Below, in pieces: positions 43,027-52,314 of a DNA stretch of 61,316 nucleotides. Source of the stretch: Acrocarpospora macrocephala (lineage in GTDB: Bacteria > Actinomycetota > Actinomycetes > Streptosporangiales > Streptosporangiaceae); the NCBI RefSeq assembly GCF_009687865.1, contig NZ_BLAE01000071.1, positions 1 to 61,316 of the forward strand. Direction: 5' to 3'. How positions within the stretch are numbered: the first letter of the stretch is position 1; every line of letters begins with the position of its first letter. A program made the translations under genes and the position numbers. A model generated the notes under the pieces. That model was not told the origin of the DNA and did no database searches. It worked only from the letters and a program-made list of their open reading frames with translations.

Positions 43027-43659
43027 CTAAGCCGGATTTTCAGCGTGCAAACGGCTCAAAACCCTACGAAACGCCCAAACTGAACCCACGAAAGCCAGTC
43101 CGGTGATCAGCGCCACCACCAGCGCGCGCGTCAGCGGGTATTCGGCGATCGACTGGTGCACCAGTAGCCAGATGCTCACGGTCGAGTTGGCCAGCAGCAC
43201 GAACGCCCAGAGCAGGGTGATCCGGGCGAAGAACCGGCGCATGCGCTCGTGCCTGAGCACGAACAAGGGCAGATGGATGTAGTCGAGCGTGAGCTTCTGC
43301 ACCAGCGGGCGGCGCAGCCGGACCGAGGCGATGAAGATCATGCTGATGCAGATCGTGCCGATCTCCGGCTGGATGAAGTAGACGACGTGATCATTGGTCC
43401 ACAGGCCGAGCAGCGTGCGGAAGGTGATCGCGATACTGGCCACGATCATCGTGCCCGGAATCGGCAGCCGCCGGATCAGCCGCCACCCCACGCTCCCGTA
43501 CACCCAGGTCGCCGCCGCGATCAGCGCTCCGGCGAAGCCGAGCAGATAAAGCGCCGAGTAGAAGACCGCGAGCGGCGCGATAACGCCCTCCAGAATCCTT
43601 GGCACCGCTTGTTTGATCATCGCGGTGGCGCGGGGCAAGGCGAATGGAGGGTGAGACAT
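43027..43659 (-). CDS. VC0807-family integral membrane protein
   Basis: 210 residues with five or six membrane helices (for example PLAVFYSALYLLGFAGALIAAA). The VYGSVGWRLIRRLPIPG loop and VVYFIQPEIGTICISMIFIAS match the VC0807 family, which is of unknown function. ATG 43659 is chosen with GAGGAG 4 bases upstream; the frame continues to 43707 with unconserved residues. A pair of CCCTTAGGGG palindromes lies 112-144 bases upstream. Confidence 0.83.
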   Translation of the reverse strand: MSHPPFALPRATAMIKQAVPRILEGVIAPLAVFYSALYLLGFAGALIAAATWVYGSVGWRLIRRLPIPGTMIVASIAITFRTLLGLWTNDHVVYFIQPEIGTICISMIFIASVRLRRPLVQKLTLDYIHLPLFVLRHERMRRFFARITLLWAFVLLANSTVSIWLLVHQSIAEYPLTRALVVALITGLAFVGSVWAFRRVLSRLHAENPA

Positions 43660-43770
43660 GGGGCTCCTCAGCAAGCGACGGCGAACCGACGCTAAAGGTT
43701 TCTTCACCTGCCCGGAGCAGGTATTGAAAAACCCTTGGGCAGACCATGGCTGGTGAGTAAAGGTACCTGA

Positions 43771-43803
43771 CCCTTAGGGGAGCACACGCCTATCCCTTAG
43801 GGG
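43771..43803. promoter_or_regulatory. Two CCCTTAGGGG palindromes
   Basis: Identical copies at 43771-43780 and 43794-43803, 23 bases apart, in the 179-base gap between the LysE stop and the VC0807-family start. Near-palindromic and in helical phase; unknown regulator. Confidence 0.45.
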
Positions 43804-43838
43804 ACAAGCCTGAGGTAACAGGGTTCTTACCTCCGGGT

Positions 43839-44480
43839 TCACCCCAGGCTGGCGGTGGCCAGCTTCGCGCTGAAGCCCACGAAAAGCGCGCCCACCACGG
43901 ACGTGAGGCCCGCTGACAAGGCACGACGGCGCTGGAACTGGGTGGCCAGGAAAGTGCCACTAAAGATCAGCGCGGACAGGTAGAGAACGCTGAAGATTTG
44001 AATGATCACGCCGAGAATCAGGAACGAGAGCGCGGGCGCGCCATAACTGCGATCGACGAACTGGACGAAGAACGAGACGAAAAACAAGATCGCCTTGGGA
44101 TTCAGCACGCTGATCACCAAAGCTTTCCTGAATGGATGCCCCGCGGTCATCGCAGGGGCCTCCTGTGCTTCCGCGGTGCCGCGCCTGGACCGCCAGGCCG
44201 ACCGGAGCATGGTGAACCCGATCCAGGCCAGGTAGCCCGCGCCCGCGTACTTGACGATCGCGAACAGCACCGCGTTCCGCAGCAGCGAGGCCACCCCCGC
44301 CGCCGTCGCCACCATCAGCACGGTGTCGCCGACGAACACCCCGGCTGCCGCCCGGTAGCCCACCCGCACGCCGCGCTGCGCGGCCGTGGAGAGCACGTAG
44401 AGCGAGTTCGGTCCCGGCAGCAGGATGATCAGAAACGCGCCGATGACGTAGGTCCAGATGTCGGTGATCCCGAAGAACAT
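43839..44480 (-). CDS. LysE-family translocator
   Basis: 213 residues with about six membrane helices. Starts with FLIILLPGPNSLYVLSTAAQ (the family's PGP motif), contains GDTVLMVATAAGVASLL and GYLAWIGFTMLRSA, and FRKALVISVLNPKAILFF, all typical of RhtB/LysE amino-acid exporters. LeuE-like substrate specificity is possible. Divergent from the YeiH-type genes with a perfect dyad between. Confidence 0.92.
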   Translation of the reverse strand: MFFGITDIWTYVIGAFLIILLPGPNSLYVLSTAAQRGVRVGYRAAAGVFVGDTVLMVATAAGVASLLRNAVLFAIVKYAGAGYLAWIGFTMLRSAWRSRRGTAEAQEAPAMTAGHPFRKALVISVLNPKAILFFVSFFVQFVDRSYGAPALSFLILGVIIQIFSVLYLSALIFSGTFLATQFQRRRALSAGLTSVVGALFVGFSAKLATASLG

Positions 44481-44552
44481 GTCACTCCCTGAGCTGCCGG
44501 AGATAACACGGTATCGCCTGGTCTGGTAGATCGCCCGGGGGATATTTACCTC

Positions 44553-44569
44553 TAATCCCTATGGGATTA
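44553..44569. promoter_or_regulatory. Perfect 7+3+7 dyad between LysE and YeiH units
   Basis: TAATCCC (44553-44559), TAT, GGGATTA (44563-44569). It lies 73 bases from the LysE start and 37 bases from the small-ORF start, suitable for control of both. Regulator not encoded nearby. Confidence 0.55.
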
Positions 44570-44605
44570 CCATGAAATCTCCCCAGCCTGCAGAGAGGCC
44601 CTCCC

Positions 44606-44740
44606 ATGAGTGAGCCCGAACCTCCCACCAGCACAGAGTCCCGCACCGCGTTCAACGAGGACTGGGCGGCCACCATCCTCGGCCTGGTCCTTCTCGTCCT
44701 GGTCCTCACCGGCGTCATCCCGACAGGGCTGGTGCCCTGA
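44606..44740 (+). CDS. 44-residue single-span membrane microprotein coupled to YeiH
   Basis: ATG 44606, preceded by GAGAGG at 7 bases, encodes 44 residues: a hydrophilic N-terminus, then NEDWAATILGLVLLVLVLTG, one membrane helix, ending PTGLVP. Its TGA overlaps the ATG of the YeiH-type gene (TGATG), so translation is coupled. Longer YeiH-like proteins that I recall begin with a similar EDW-x-A-x-x-hydrophobic helix, so this may be the first helix of the transporter encoded as a separate polypeptide. Confidence 0.7.
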   Translation: MSEPEPPTSTESRTAFNEDWAATILGLVLLVLVLTGVIPTGLVP

Positions 44741-45858
44741 TGACCACCGAGAACCGCAAAGCGGACATCACTCCCGAGCACACGACGGAGAATTCGTCCT
44801 TCGCCTGGGCCGCCGGTGGCGTCTTAGCCGTGCTCGTGCTCGGCGCGGCCACCCGCTACCTGGAGCAGAACGTCCCCGAATGGTTTGAAGGGGACTTCGC
44901 CTCGGCCATCGAATACCCCGTCTACGCGATCCTGCTCGGCCTGCTCGGCAACGCGGTGCTCACCGCGACCGGGGTCAGGGACCGGCTCGCGGGCGGGTTC
45001 CGCACCGAGTTCTTCATCAAGACCGGCCTCGTGCTGCTCGGCGCGTCGATCAACCTGAGCGTGATCGTCACCGCCGCCGGGCCCGCGATCATCCAGGGCA
45101 TCGTGCTGATCACCTCGGTGTTCCTGTTCACCTGGTGGCTCGGCGGGAAGCTCGGCCTGGAGGACAAGCTCCGGGCGCTGCTGTCGGCCGCCGTGTCGAT
45201 CTGCGGGGTGAGCGCGGCGATCGCGGCGGCGGGAGCCGTACAGGCGAAGAAGGAGCAGCTCGCCTACGCGGCCAGCCTGGTGATCGTGTTCGCGTTGCCG
45301 TCGATCTTCATTCTGCCCTGGCTGGCCGGCCTGCTCGGGCTGTCGCCGGAGGTGGCGGGGGCCTGGATCGGCGGGAACATCGACACCACGGCGGCGGTGA
45401 CGGCGGCGGGGGCGATCGTCGGGGAGGAGGCGCTGGCGGTCGCCACCATCGTCAAGGTCACCCAGAACGCCCTGATCGGCATCGTCGTGGTGGCGCTGAC
45501 CGCGTGGTTCGCGTTCCGGATCGAGCGCCGCCCGGACGCGGCGGCCCCAGCCCTGAGTGAGCTGTGGCGGCGGTTCCCCAAGTTCGTGCTCGGCTTCATC
45601 GCGGCCTCGGTCGTGGCCACCTGGTATCTCAGCACGGTGCCGGCCGCCGAGGGCAAGGCCACCATCGCGGTCGCCAACGACCTGCGGGTCTGGTTCCTCA
45701 TCCTGGCCTTCGTCAGCATCGGCCTGGAGTTCCGCCCGGCGTCGCTGCGCGCAGCGGGCTGGCGCCCGGTCGCGGTGTTCGGCGCCGCCGCCGTGGTCAA
45801 CCTGCTGCTCGCCCTCGCTCTGGCCGCCCTGCTGTTCAGCGGCTTCACCGTCGAATAA
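44740..45858 (+). CDS. YeiH-family putative sulfate exporter
   Basis: 372 residues with about ten membrane segments: AIEYPVYAILLGLLGN, FFIKTGLVLLGASINL, SICGVSAAIAAAGAV, GAWIGGNIDTTAAVTAAGAI and FVSIGLEFRPASLRAA are the signature segments of the family. Substrate assignments (sulfate, sulfite or related) are weak in general. The protein starts with a hydrophilic 25-residue stretch and seems to lack the first helix present in longer homologues, provided instead by the preceding microprotein. A bidirectional terminator follows. Confidence 0.9.
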   Translation: MTTENRKADITPEHTTENSSFAWAAGGVLAVLVLGAATRYLEQNVPEWFEGDFASAIEYPVYAILLGLLGNAVLTATGVRDRLAGGFRTEFFIKTGLVLLGASINLSVIVTAAGPAIIQGIVLITSVFLFTWWLGGKLGLEDKLRALLSAAVSICGVSAAIAAAGAVQAKKEQLAYAASLVIVFALPSIFILPWLAGLLGLSPEVAGAWIGGNIDTTAAVTAAGAIVGEEALAVATIVKVTQNALIGIVVVALTAWFAFRIERRPDAAAPALSELWRRFPKFVLGFIAASVVATWYLSTVPAAEGKATIAVANDLRVWFLILAFVSIGLEFRPASLRAAGWRPVAVFGAAAVVNLLLALALAALLFSGFTVE

Positions 45859-45864
45859 GGCCAA

Positions 45865-45900
45865 TGAGACCGGCCACCTCCTGGTCGGTGGCCGGTCTCA
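45865..45900. terminator. Bidirectional terminator
   Basis: TGAGACCGGCCAC (45865-45877) and GTGGCCGGTCTCA (45888-45900) form a perfect 13-bp stem with a 10-base loop, filling the 45-base gap between the converging YeiH-type and methyltransferase genes. Confidence 0.75.
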
Positions 45901-45903
45901 CGT

Positions 45904-46947
45904 TCACGGGCGGGCAAGGCGGTAGAAGCGCCAGAACGGGGAGTCGATCGGGAGCTCCTGGTAGCTGAGCCCGGCGGCCTTCGCCCAGCGGGCCACGGTC
46001 GGGGCGCGCAGCGCGGTCCCCGAGGCCTCCGCCGGGGACTCGGCCATCGTGGCCGGGAGGCAGTGCAGCACGCTGCAGGCGTAGTGGAAACGCTCCACCG
46101 GGTCGGCCGGGGCCGCGTACTCGTGCGCCACCTTCTCGTCGGCGATCAGGATCGAACCGCCGTTGGTGAGCTGGTTCCGCGCGGCCCGCAGCACCTCGCC
46201 CGGGTCGGCCATGTCGTGCAGGGCCTCGAAGATGGTGATCAGGTCGAACGCGCCGACGGCCACCCGCGCGTCCCCCTGCTCGAACGTCACCCGGTCGGCC
46301 ACCCCCGCCGCGGCGGCGGCCAGCTGGGCCTCCTCGACCGAGGTCTTGTCCAGGTCCACGCCGTGCACCTGGACCCGGGGGTAGGCCCGGGCCAGCGTGA
46401 TCGAGCTCGCGCCAAGCCCGCAGCCCAGGTCCAGCACCCGCGCGCCCGGTTCGGCCTGGAGCCGCCGGTGCAGGTCGGGCACGGACGGGATCCAGGTCTG
46501 GGTGTACTCGTTGAGGTACATCGGGCGGTTGACGGAGGCGATCCCATGCCGGACGTCCCGGCCATACGCCTCGTACGGGATGCCCTCCCCGGTCCGGAAC
46601 ACCCGCAGCAGCTCGGGCAGCACGCTCGCCATCCCGGCGAACAGCATCGCGGCTGGCGCCACGTGGTAGGGGCTCTCCGCGTCCAGCAACACCTCGGCGT
46701 GCGCGGGCGACAGGCTGAACCTGCCGTCCTCGTAGTCCAGGTAGCCGGCGGCGGCCTGCTGCTCCAGCCACTCCTTGGCGTACCGGGGGGCGAGGCCGGG
46801 CAGGCCCTCGGCGGCGGTGACAGGGCCGGTGGCGGCGAGTGCGCGGTACAGGCCGAGTTCGAGGCCGAGATGCACGGTCAGCACCTCGGCGGCGGTGGTC
46901 ACGTCGCCGATCATTCGCTCGGCGAGAAGGTCACGAGAATCAGTCAT
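45904..46947 (-). CDS. Class I SAM-dependent methyltransferase
   Basis: 347 residues. An N-terminal winged-helix-like dimerisation part (VLTVHLGLELGLYRALAATG, LAPRYAKEWLEQQAAAGYL) as in O-methyltransferases, then the SAM fold: motif I RVLDLGCGLGASS, acidic loop VHGVDLDK, motif II-III FDLITIFEALHDMADP. Substrate unknown; small-molecule O- or C-methylation fits the domain plan. ATG 46947 is chosen. Divergent from the AfsR-type regulator, with about 80 bases between. Confidence 0.9.
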   Translation of the reverse strand: MTDSRDLLAERMIGDVTTAAEVLTVHLGLELGLYRALAATGPVTAAEGLPGLAPRYAKEWLEQQAAAGYLDYEDGRFSLSPAHAEVLLDAESPYHVAPAAMLFAGMASVLPELLRVFRTGEGIPYEAYGRDVRHGIASVNRPMYLNEYTQTWIPSVPDLHRRLQAEPGARVLDLGCGLGASSITLARAYPRVQVHGVDLDKTSVEEAQLAAAAAGVADRVTFEQGDARVAVGAFDLITIFEALHDMADPGEVLRAARNQLTNGGSILIADEKVAHEYAAPADPVERFHYACSVLHCLPATMAESPAEASGTALRAPTVARWAKAAGLSYQELPIDSPFWRFYRLARP

Positions 46948-47027
46948 GAGGGTGACTGTGCCCGCCGCCACTTGCACGACGCGTACGGCTCGCGTACACG
47001 CAAAAGTACGTAGACCCCCGCCGGGTG

Positions 47028-49784
47028 ATGGCGGATCGTGACAGCGTGGAATTCCGCGTTCTGGGGCCGGTGGAGGCCTGGTTGCACGGGCGTCAGGTGT
47101 GCGCGCCCGCGGGGAGACAGCGAGCGCTGCTGGCGGCGCTCGTGCTGCGCCGTGGCCTGGTGGTCCCGGTGGACATGCTGGTCGACGAGGTGTTCGGCGA
47201 GGACCCGCCGCGCAGCGCGCGCAACGCCCTGCAGACCTACATCACCCGGCTGCGGCAGGCGCTCGGCCCGCTCGGCGCGGCGATCGTCACCCGCGCGCCC
47301 GGCTACGTGCTGGAGGCGCCCGCCGAGGCGGTGGACGCGGAACATTTCACCCAGCTCCTCGACCAGGCCCGCCAGTCTCCGCAGGCGCTCACCCTGCTGG
47401 ACCAGGCGCTCGCGCTCTGGCGCGGCCCGATGGCCGCCGAACTCGGCCCGGACGCCATCCGCCTCACCGAACTGCGCTTGGCCGCCCGCGAGGACCGGGC
47501 CGCCGCGCTGCTGGCGCTGGGCCGGGCCACCGAGGCGGCGGCCGAGCTGGAGGGACTGGCCGCCGCCGAGCCGTGGCGGGAGCGCACGGTCGCCCTGCTG
47601 ATGAACGCGCTGGCCGAGTCCGGCCGGGTGCCCGCCGCGCTGGCCGCCTTCGCCCGGCACCGCGACAACCTGCGCGAGGAGCTGGGCCTGGACCCGTCGG
47701 CGACGCTCAGGAACCTGCACCAGCGGCTGCTGCGCGGCGAGGCTCGGCCCGTGCCGGTGGCGCCCAAGCCGTCGCCCGGCCTGATCGGGCGGGAGCGGGA
47801 GATCGCCGTGGTCGCGAACGCGCTCGCGCAGCGCCCGCTGGTGACCCTGGTCGGTCCCGGCGGGGTCGGCAAGACCCGGCTGGCCCAGCAGGCGGGGGAG
47901 CGCCCGACCTGGGTGGATCTGGCGCCGCTGCGCGAGCCGGAGACCGTCGTCCCGGCCATCGCCGAGGCGGCGGGCGTGCGCGCCGAGCCGGGCGTGGAGC
48001 CGCTGGGCGCGCTGCGGGAGTGGGCCGGCCGCGCGGACGGGCTGCTCGTGCTGGACAACTGCGAGCACCTGCTGCCCGCCGTCGCCGCCGCCGTGACCGC
48101 GCTGCTGGCGGCCGGCACCCGGCTGCGCGTGCTGGCCACCAGCCGGGAGCCGCTCGGCGTGCCCGGCGAGCTGGTCGTGGACGTGCAACCCCTCACCGTG
48201 CCCAGCGCGATCGAGCTGTTCATCGCCCGGGTGCCCGTCTCCGGCTTCACCCCCGACGCGGCGCTGCTGGGCTCGATCGCCCGGATCTGCGCCGCCCTGG
48301 ACGGGCTGCCGCTGGCCATCGAACTGGCCGCCGCCCGGATCGGCTCGCTCACCGTGGACGACCTGGCCGAACGCCTCGACGCGCGGTTCCCGCTGCTGCG
48401 CAGGACCGGCGCGGGCCGCCACCACGCGCTGGAGGACGTCGTCGACTGGTCCTTCGACATGCTCACCGAGGACGAGCAGCGGCTGTTCCTGCGGCTGTCG
48501 GTGTTCGCCGCCTCCTTCGACATCAGCACCGCAGAGGCGGTCGTCGCCGACGACGACCTGCCCGCCGAGCGGGTCGCCGACCTGATGGCCCGGCTGGCCG
48601 ACCGGTCGATGATCACCCGCCCCGGTTCGGCCGGGATCGGGTGTTACCGGCTGCTGGAGACGCTCCGGGTGTACGCGGCCTCCCGGCTGCCCGACGCGGA
48701 CCGGTTCCGCCGCCGCCACGCCGAGGTGCTCGCCGGCTTCACCGAGCAAGCCGACCGCGGGCTGTTCGGCCCCGACGAGGTGGCCTGGACGCACCGGCTC
48801 GACAGCCGCCTCGACGACATCCGCGCCGCCTGGGCCTGGTCCAGGGAGGCCGACCCCCGGCTCATGATCCGGCTGATCGCGCCGCTGTTCCGGTTCGCCT
48901 ACTGGCGGCTGCGCGGCGATCTGCTCCGGCTGGCCGCGCCGGGGGCGGCGGCCGGTTCCGGCGAGTGCCTGGCCGCCACCGCGTGGGAGGCCTCCATGGC
49001 GGGCCGCCTCGACGAGGCCCTGAAGCTGGCCGCGCGGGCGGTGGAGCTGGACCCGGACTCCCCGGTGGTGACCGAGATCTTCGGGGACGTCGCCATGTTC
49101 AACGGCACGCTGGACGACGCGGTCGCCGCCTTCCAGCGGGCCCAGGAGAGCAATGAGGAGCCCGCGGCGCAGGCGATCAGCCTCGGCAACCAGGCGCTGG
49201 CCTACTCCTACGGCGGCGACGACGCCGAGGCCGCCGCCCACGCCGACAAGGCGCTGGCGCTCGCGCTCGACTCCGGCAACCCGACCGCGATCTGCTTCAC
49301 CCGCTACGCCCGCGCCGAGGCCCTCGCCGACCTCGACCCGGAGACCGCGCTGGAGCTCTTCGAGGCCGCCCGGGTGACCGCCGACGAGATCGGCAACCGC
49401 CTGGTCTCCGGCGTCGTCCGCACCGCGAGCGTGGCCCTGCGCGGCAGGTACGGCCCTGCCGAGCCGGCCCTGCGCCTCTTCCACGAGGTGATCACCCACT
49501 GGGTCGCCACCGAGAGCAGGTCACTGCTGGTCACCGCGCTGCGCAACCTGGTGCTGCTGCTCGCCAGAACCGCGCGCGACCAGGCCGCCGTGGAGCTGGC
49601 CGCCACGCTGGCGGCCACCACCCCGGTCGCCTCGTACGGCGTCGAGGCCCGCCGGTTGCACACCGCGCTCACGGCGGCGCGGCACCGGCTGGGCCCCGAG
49701 GCGTACGCGGACGCGTGGGCGCAGGGCGCTCGGCGTTCGTTCGAGGAGACCGCGTTGCGTGCGTTGGAATTGATCCCGGCTTAA
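47028..49784 (+). CDS. AfsR/SARP-type transcriptional regulator with NB-ARC-like ATPase and TPRs
   Basis: About 918 residues. N-terminal OmpR-like DNA-binding domain (VEFRVLGPVEAW to about 90), BTAD (about 95-240, ending LREELGLDPSATLRNLHQRL), then a P-loop ATPase (VGPGGVGKTRLAQQAG; VLDNCEHLLPA as Walker B; ATSREPLGVPGE sensor), a winged helix, and a C-terminal TPR region. These proteins activate secondary metabolism or stress genes. ATG 47028 is chosen; GTG 47046 begins right at the conserved VEFRVLGP and is an equally good alternative. The stop overlaps that of the converging ABC permease gene. Its targets may include the adjacent methyltransferase or transporter. Confidence 0.93.
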   Translation: MADRDSVEFRVLGPVEAWLHGRQVCAPAGRQRALLAALVLRRGLVVPVDMLVDEVFGEDPPRSARNALQTYITRLRQALGPLGAAIVTRAPGYVLEAPAEAVDAEHFTQLLDQARQSPQALTLLDQALALWRGPMAAELGPDAIRLTELRLAAREDRAAALLALGRATEAAAELEGLAAAEPWRERTVALLMNALAESGRVPAALAAFARHRDNLREELGLDPSATLRNLHQRLLRGEARPVPVAPKPSPGLIGREREIAVVANALAQRPLVTLVGPGGVGKTRLAQQAGERPTWVDLAPLREPETVVPAIAEAAGVRAEPGVEPLGALREWAGRADGLLVLDNCEHLLPAVAAAVTALLAAGTRLRVLATSREPLGVPGELVVDVQPLTVPSAIELFIARVPVSGFTPDAALLGSIARICAALDGLPLAIELAAARIGSLTVDDLAERLDARFPLLRRTGAGRHHALEDVVDWSFDMLTEDEQRLFLRLSVFAASFDISTAEAVVADDDLPAERVADLMARLADRSMITRPGSAGIGCYRLLETLRVYAASRLPDADRFRRRHAEVLAGFTEQADRGLFGPDEVAWTHRLDSRLDDIRAAWAWSREADPRLMIRLIAPLFRFAYWRLRGDLLRLAAPGAAAGSGECLAATAWEASMAGRLDEALKLAARAVELDPDSPVVTEIFGDVAMFNGTLDDAVAAFQRAQESNEEPAAQAISLGNQALAYSYGGDDAEAAAHADKALALALDSGNPTAICFTRYARAEALADLDPETALELFEAARVTADEIGNRLVSGVVRTASVALRGRYGPAEPALRLFHEVITHWVATESRSLLVTALRNLVLLLARTARDQAAVELAATLAATTPVASYGVEARRLHTALTAARHRLGPEAYADAWAQGARRSFEETALRALELIPA

Positions 49785-51352
49785 CCGACGTCGCGGCGGC
49801 GGAAGCCGTACAGACCGGCCAGGATCAGGAGCAGCGCGAGGGCGCTGAGGGTGAGCACGGGGGTCGCGCTCAGCGTGCCGCCGGGCAGGTGCGGCGTGTG
49901 GGTGAACGGGGAGACGTCCAGCACGATCTGGTCGAGCTGGAGGACCGCGCCGATCTGGCCGAGCAGCAGGAAGGCGCCGAGCGCTCCCCAGGCCAGGGCG
50001 GACAGCCGGGGCAGCAGTCCGAACAGGGCCACCGTCAGGCCGGTCAGCACGGCCACGGCCGGCAGCTGCACCAGGGCGGCGCCGATCACGCGCGGCAGCT
50101 GGCCGCCGACGTCGTTCATGCTGGCGCCGTAGCTGATTCCCAGCGTGACGCCGAGCGCCAGCAGCGCGACCGCGGGCCCGAGGACCGCGAACACCACGTG
50201 GCTGAGCGCCCACGGCACCCGCCCGGTCGAGGTGGCCAGCACCGGTTCCGCCCGCAGCGCGGTCTCCTCGGCGCGCATCCGCAGCGCCGCCTGGATGCCG
50301 TACGCGGAGACGGCGATGGCCAGGATGCCGAGCAGCCCGGAGACGAACGCGTCGGCCAGCGAGGCGGTGCCGCCGAGCCTGGTCATGATGTCGGCCATAT
50401 CGGGGTTGTCGGCGAAGGCGTCCATGACCGCCGACGCGGTGCCGCCGAGCGCGAGCCCGGCCACCCCCATGCCGACGCTCCAGCCGATCAGCAGCCCGCG
50501 CTGCAATCGCCAGGCCAGCGCGAACGGGCTGGCCAGCGTGGTCGACGTGGCCGGTCCGAGCCGGGCGGGGAGCACCCCCGCGCCGACGTCCCGCCCGACC
50601 GAGATCCGGTACGCGGCTCCGGCGAGGACCACGAACAACGCCAGCGGGAGCAGCAGCACCCACCACTTGTCGGCGGCGAACGGCTCGCTCTGCTGCCCCC
50701 ACGCCAGCGGCGACAGCCACGACACCCACGAATCCGCCGGGTCCCCGGCCGCCCTGATCAGGAAGGCCACGCCGAGCACGATGATCGCCAGGCCGCGCGC
50801 CGGGCCCGCGTTCTCGGTGAGCTGCGCGGTCAGCGCGCCCACCCCGGCGAACACGATGCCCACGACGGCCATCGAAAGACCGAGCAGCAACGACCCGCCG
50901 GCCTCCAGACCCGAGGAGATCAGCGTGACCGCGATCAGCAGCGCCAGCAGCAGGTTGGCGGCGGCGGTCACGATCAGCGCGGCCGACAGCGCGGCGTGGC
51001 GGCCGATCACGGTGGCGGCGATGAGCTCGCGGCGGCCCGCGTCCTCCTCGGTCCTGGTGTGCCGGATCACGGTGAGCAGGCTGATGAGGGCGAGAATCGC
51101 GTACACGGTGCCGACTCGCTGCGCGGTGAGCGCGCCGACGGAGTTGCCGAAGAGGGGGCCGAGCAGGGATTCGAAGGAGGGGGTGGCGGCGGTGGTGAGC
51201 GCGTACTGCTCGCGGGCCGCGTCGTTGGGGAAGAGCTCGGCGTAGCTGGCCGCGTAACTGGCCGGGAGGGCGCACAGGATGATCACCCAGAGGGGGAGGA
51301 GCACCCGGTCCCGGCGCAGGATCAGCCGGATCAGGTGCCAGGTGCCGGTCAT
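49781..51352 (-). CDS. ABC exporter permease, duplicated (about 12 helices)
   Basis: 523 residues with about 12 membrane segments in two similar halves, as in the large actinobacterial ABC-2 permeases of polyketide or antibiotic exporters. Begins [21 protein letters not shown]; contains [20 protein letters not shown] and the matching [20 protein letters not shown] in the second half. Its ATG overlaps the stop of the ATPase gene (ATGA). Exports an unknown compound, possibly a toxic one, given the local regulator. Confidence 0.92.
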   Translation of the reverse strand: MTGTWHLIRLILRRDRVLLPLWVIILCALPASYAASYAELFPNDAAREQYALTTAATPSFESLLGPLFGNSVGALTAQRVGTVYAILALISLLTVIRHTRTEEDAGRRELIAATVIGRHAALSAALIVTAAANLLLALLIAVTLISSGLEAGGSLLLGLSMAVVGIVFAGVGALTAQLTENAGPARGLAIIVLGVAFLIRAAGDPADSWVSWLSPLAWGQQSEPFAADKWWVLLLPLALFVVLAGAAYRISVGRDVGAGVLPARLGPATSTTLASPFALAWRLQRGLLIGWSVGMGVAGLALGGTASAVMDAFADNPDMADIMTRLGGTASLADAFVSGLLGILAIAVSAYGIQAALRMRAEETALRAEPVLATSTGRVPWALSHVVFAVLGPAVALLALGVTLGISYGASMNDVGGQLPRVIGAALVQLPAVAVLTGLTVALFGLLPRLSALAWGALGAFLLLGQIGAVLQLDQIVLDVSPFTHTPHLPGGTLSATPVLTLSALALLLILAGLYGFRRRDVG

Positions 51353-52233
51353 GACCGCGCCGCCACTTCGTAGTGCCGCTTGAACAGCTCCTCCAGGGTC
51401 GGCGGCTGGCTGACCAGGCCGCGCACCCCGGCGTGGGAGAGGTGCTTGAGCACGGCGTCGAGGTGGTCGGCGTCGACCTGGAAGCGCACCCGGGTGCCGT
51501 CCACGTGCAGGTCGTGCACGTCCGGCAGGTCGGTGATCGGGGTGGCCAGCTCGGCCGTGATCGAGGTGCGGCTGAGGTGGCGCAGCTCGGCGAGCGTGCC
51601 CGTCTCGACGGTCTGGCCGCTCCTGATGATGCTGACCCGGTCGCACAGCAGCTCGACCTCGGCCAGGATGTGGCTGGACAGCAGCACGGTGCGGCCGCGC
51701 CGCTTCTCCTCCTGGATGCACTCCCGGAAGACCTCCTCCATCAGCGGGTCCAGGCCCGAGGTGGGTTCGTCCAGGATGAGCAGCTCCACGTCGGAGGCGA
51801 GGGCGGCGACCAGGCCGACCTTCTGCCGGTTGCCCTTGGAGTAGGCCCGGCCCTTCTTGCGCGGATCCAGGTCGAAGCGCTCCAGCAGCTCCGCGCGGCG
51901 CGTCTTGTTGAGGCCGCCACGCAGGCGGCCGAGCAGGTCGATGACCTCGCCGCCGGACAGGTTCGGCCAGAGCGTGACATCGCCCGGTACGTAGGCCAGC
52001 CGCCGGTGCAGCGTGGTGGCGTCGTTCCAGGGGTCTCCCCCGAGCAGCCGCGCGGAGCCGGCGTCGGCTTTGAGGAGTCCGAGAAGCACGCGGATCGTGG
52101 TGGATTTACCTGATCCGTTCGGGCCCAGAAAGCCGTGCACCTCCCCGGTCCCGACCGTCAGGTCCAGTCCGTTCAGCGCGTGTGTCCTGCCGAAACTCTT
52201 GTGGAGGCCGGACACCATGATGGCGTTTTCCAT
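51349..52233 (-). CDS. ABC exporter ATP-binding protein
   Basis: 294 residues, DrrA-like. Walker [10 protein letters not shown], signature [15 protein letters not shown] (degenerate LSGGQ), Walker [16 protein letters not shown]-loop [11 protein letters not shown], and a C-terminal extension of about 80 residues ([15 protein letters not shown]...). Couples to the permease immediately downstream. Divergent from the GbsR/MarR regulator, with a perfect palindrome 21 bases upstream of its start. Confidence 0.95.
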   Translation of the reverse strand: MENAIMVSGLHKSFGRTHALNGLDLTVGTGEVHGFLGPNGSGKSTTIRVLLGLLKADAGSARLLGGDPWNDATTLHRRLAYVPGDVTLWPNLSGGEVIDLLGRLRGGLNKTRRAELLERFDLDPRKKGRAYSKGNRQKVGLVAALASDVELLILDEPTSGLDPLMEEVFRECIQEEKRRGRTVLLSSHILAEVELLCDRVSIIRSGQTVETGTLAELRHLSRTSITAELATPITDLPDVHDLHVDGTRVRFQVDADHLDAVLKHLSHAGVRGLVSQPPTLEELFKRHYEVAARS

Positions 52234-52253
52234 GGTTCAGAAGCTACACTGTA

Positions 52254-52269
52254 TTCACAAATTTGTGAA
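52254..52269. promoter_or_regulatory. Perfect 16-bp palindrome between ABC exporter and GbsR-like regulator
   Basis: TTCACAAATTTGTGAA is fully self-complementary and sits in the 81-base divergent gap. Partial outer symmetry (AAGCTACA and TGTAGAGCTT) extends it. The likely operator for the adjacent MarR-superfamily protein, controlling both directions. Confidence 0.75.
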
Positions 52270-52314
52270 AGATGTAGAGCTTTTGAATCCCGTATGGTTT
52301 GCGTAGGGAGGCGT

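Noticed and set aside
46944-49499. 851-residue open frame opposite the AfsR-type gene
   Set aside because: Gly/Gln/Arg/His-rich shadow of a coding frame; no motif.
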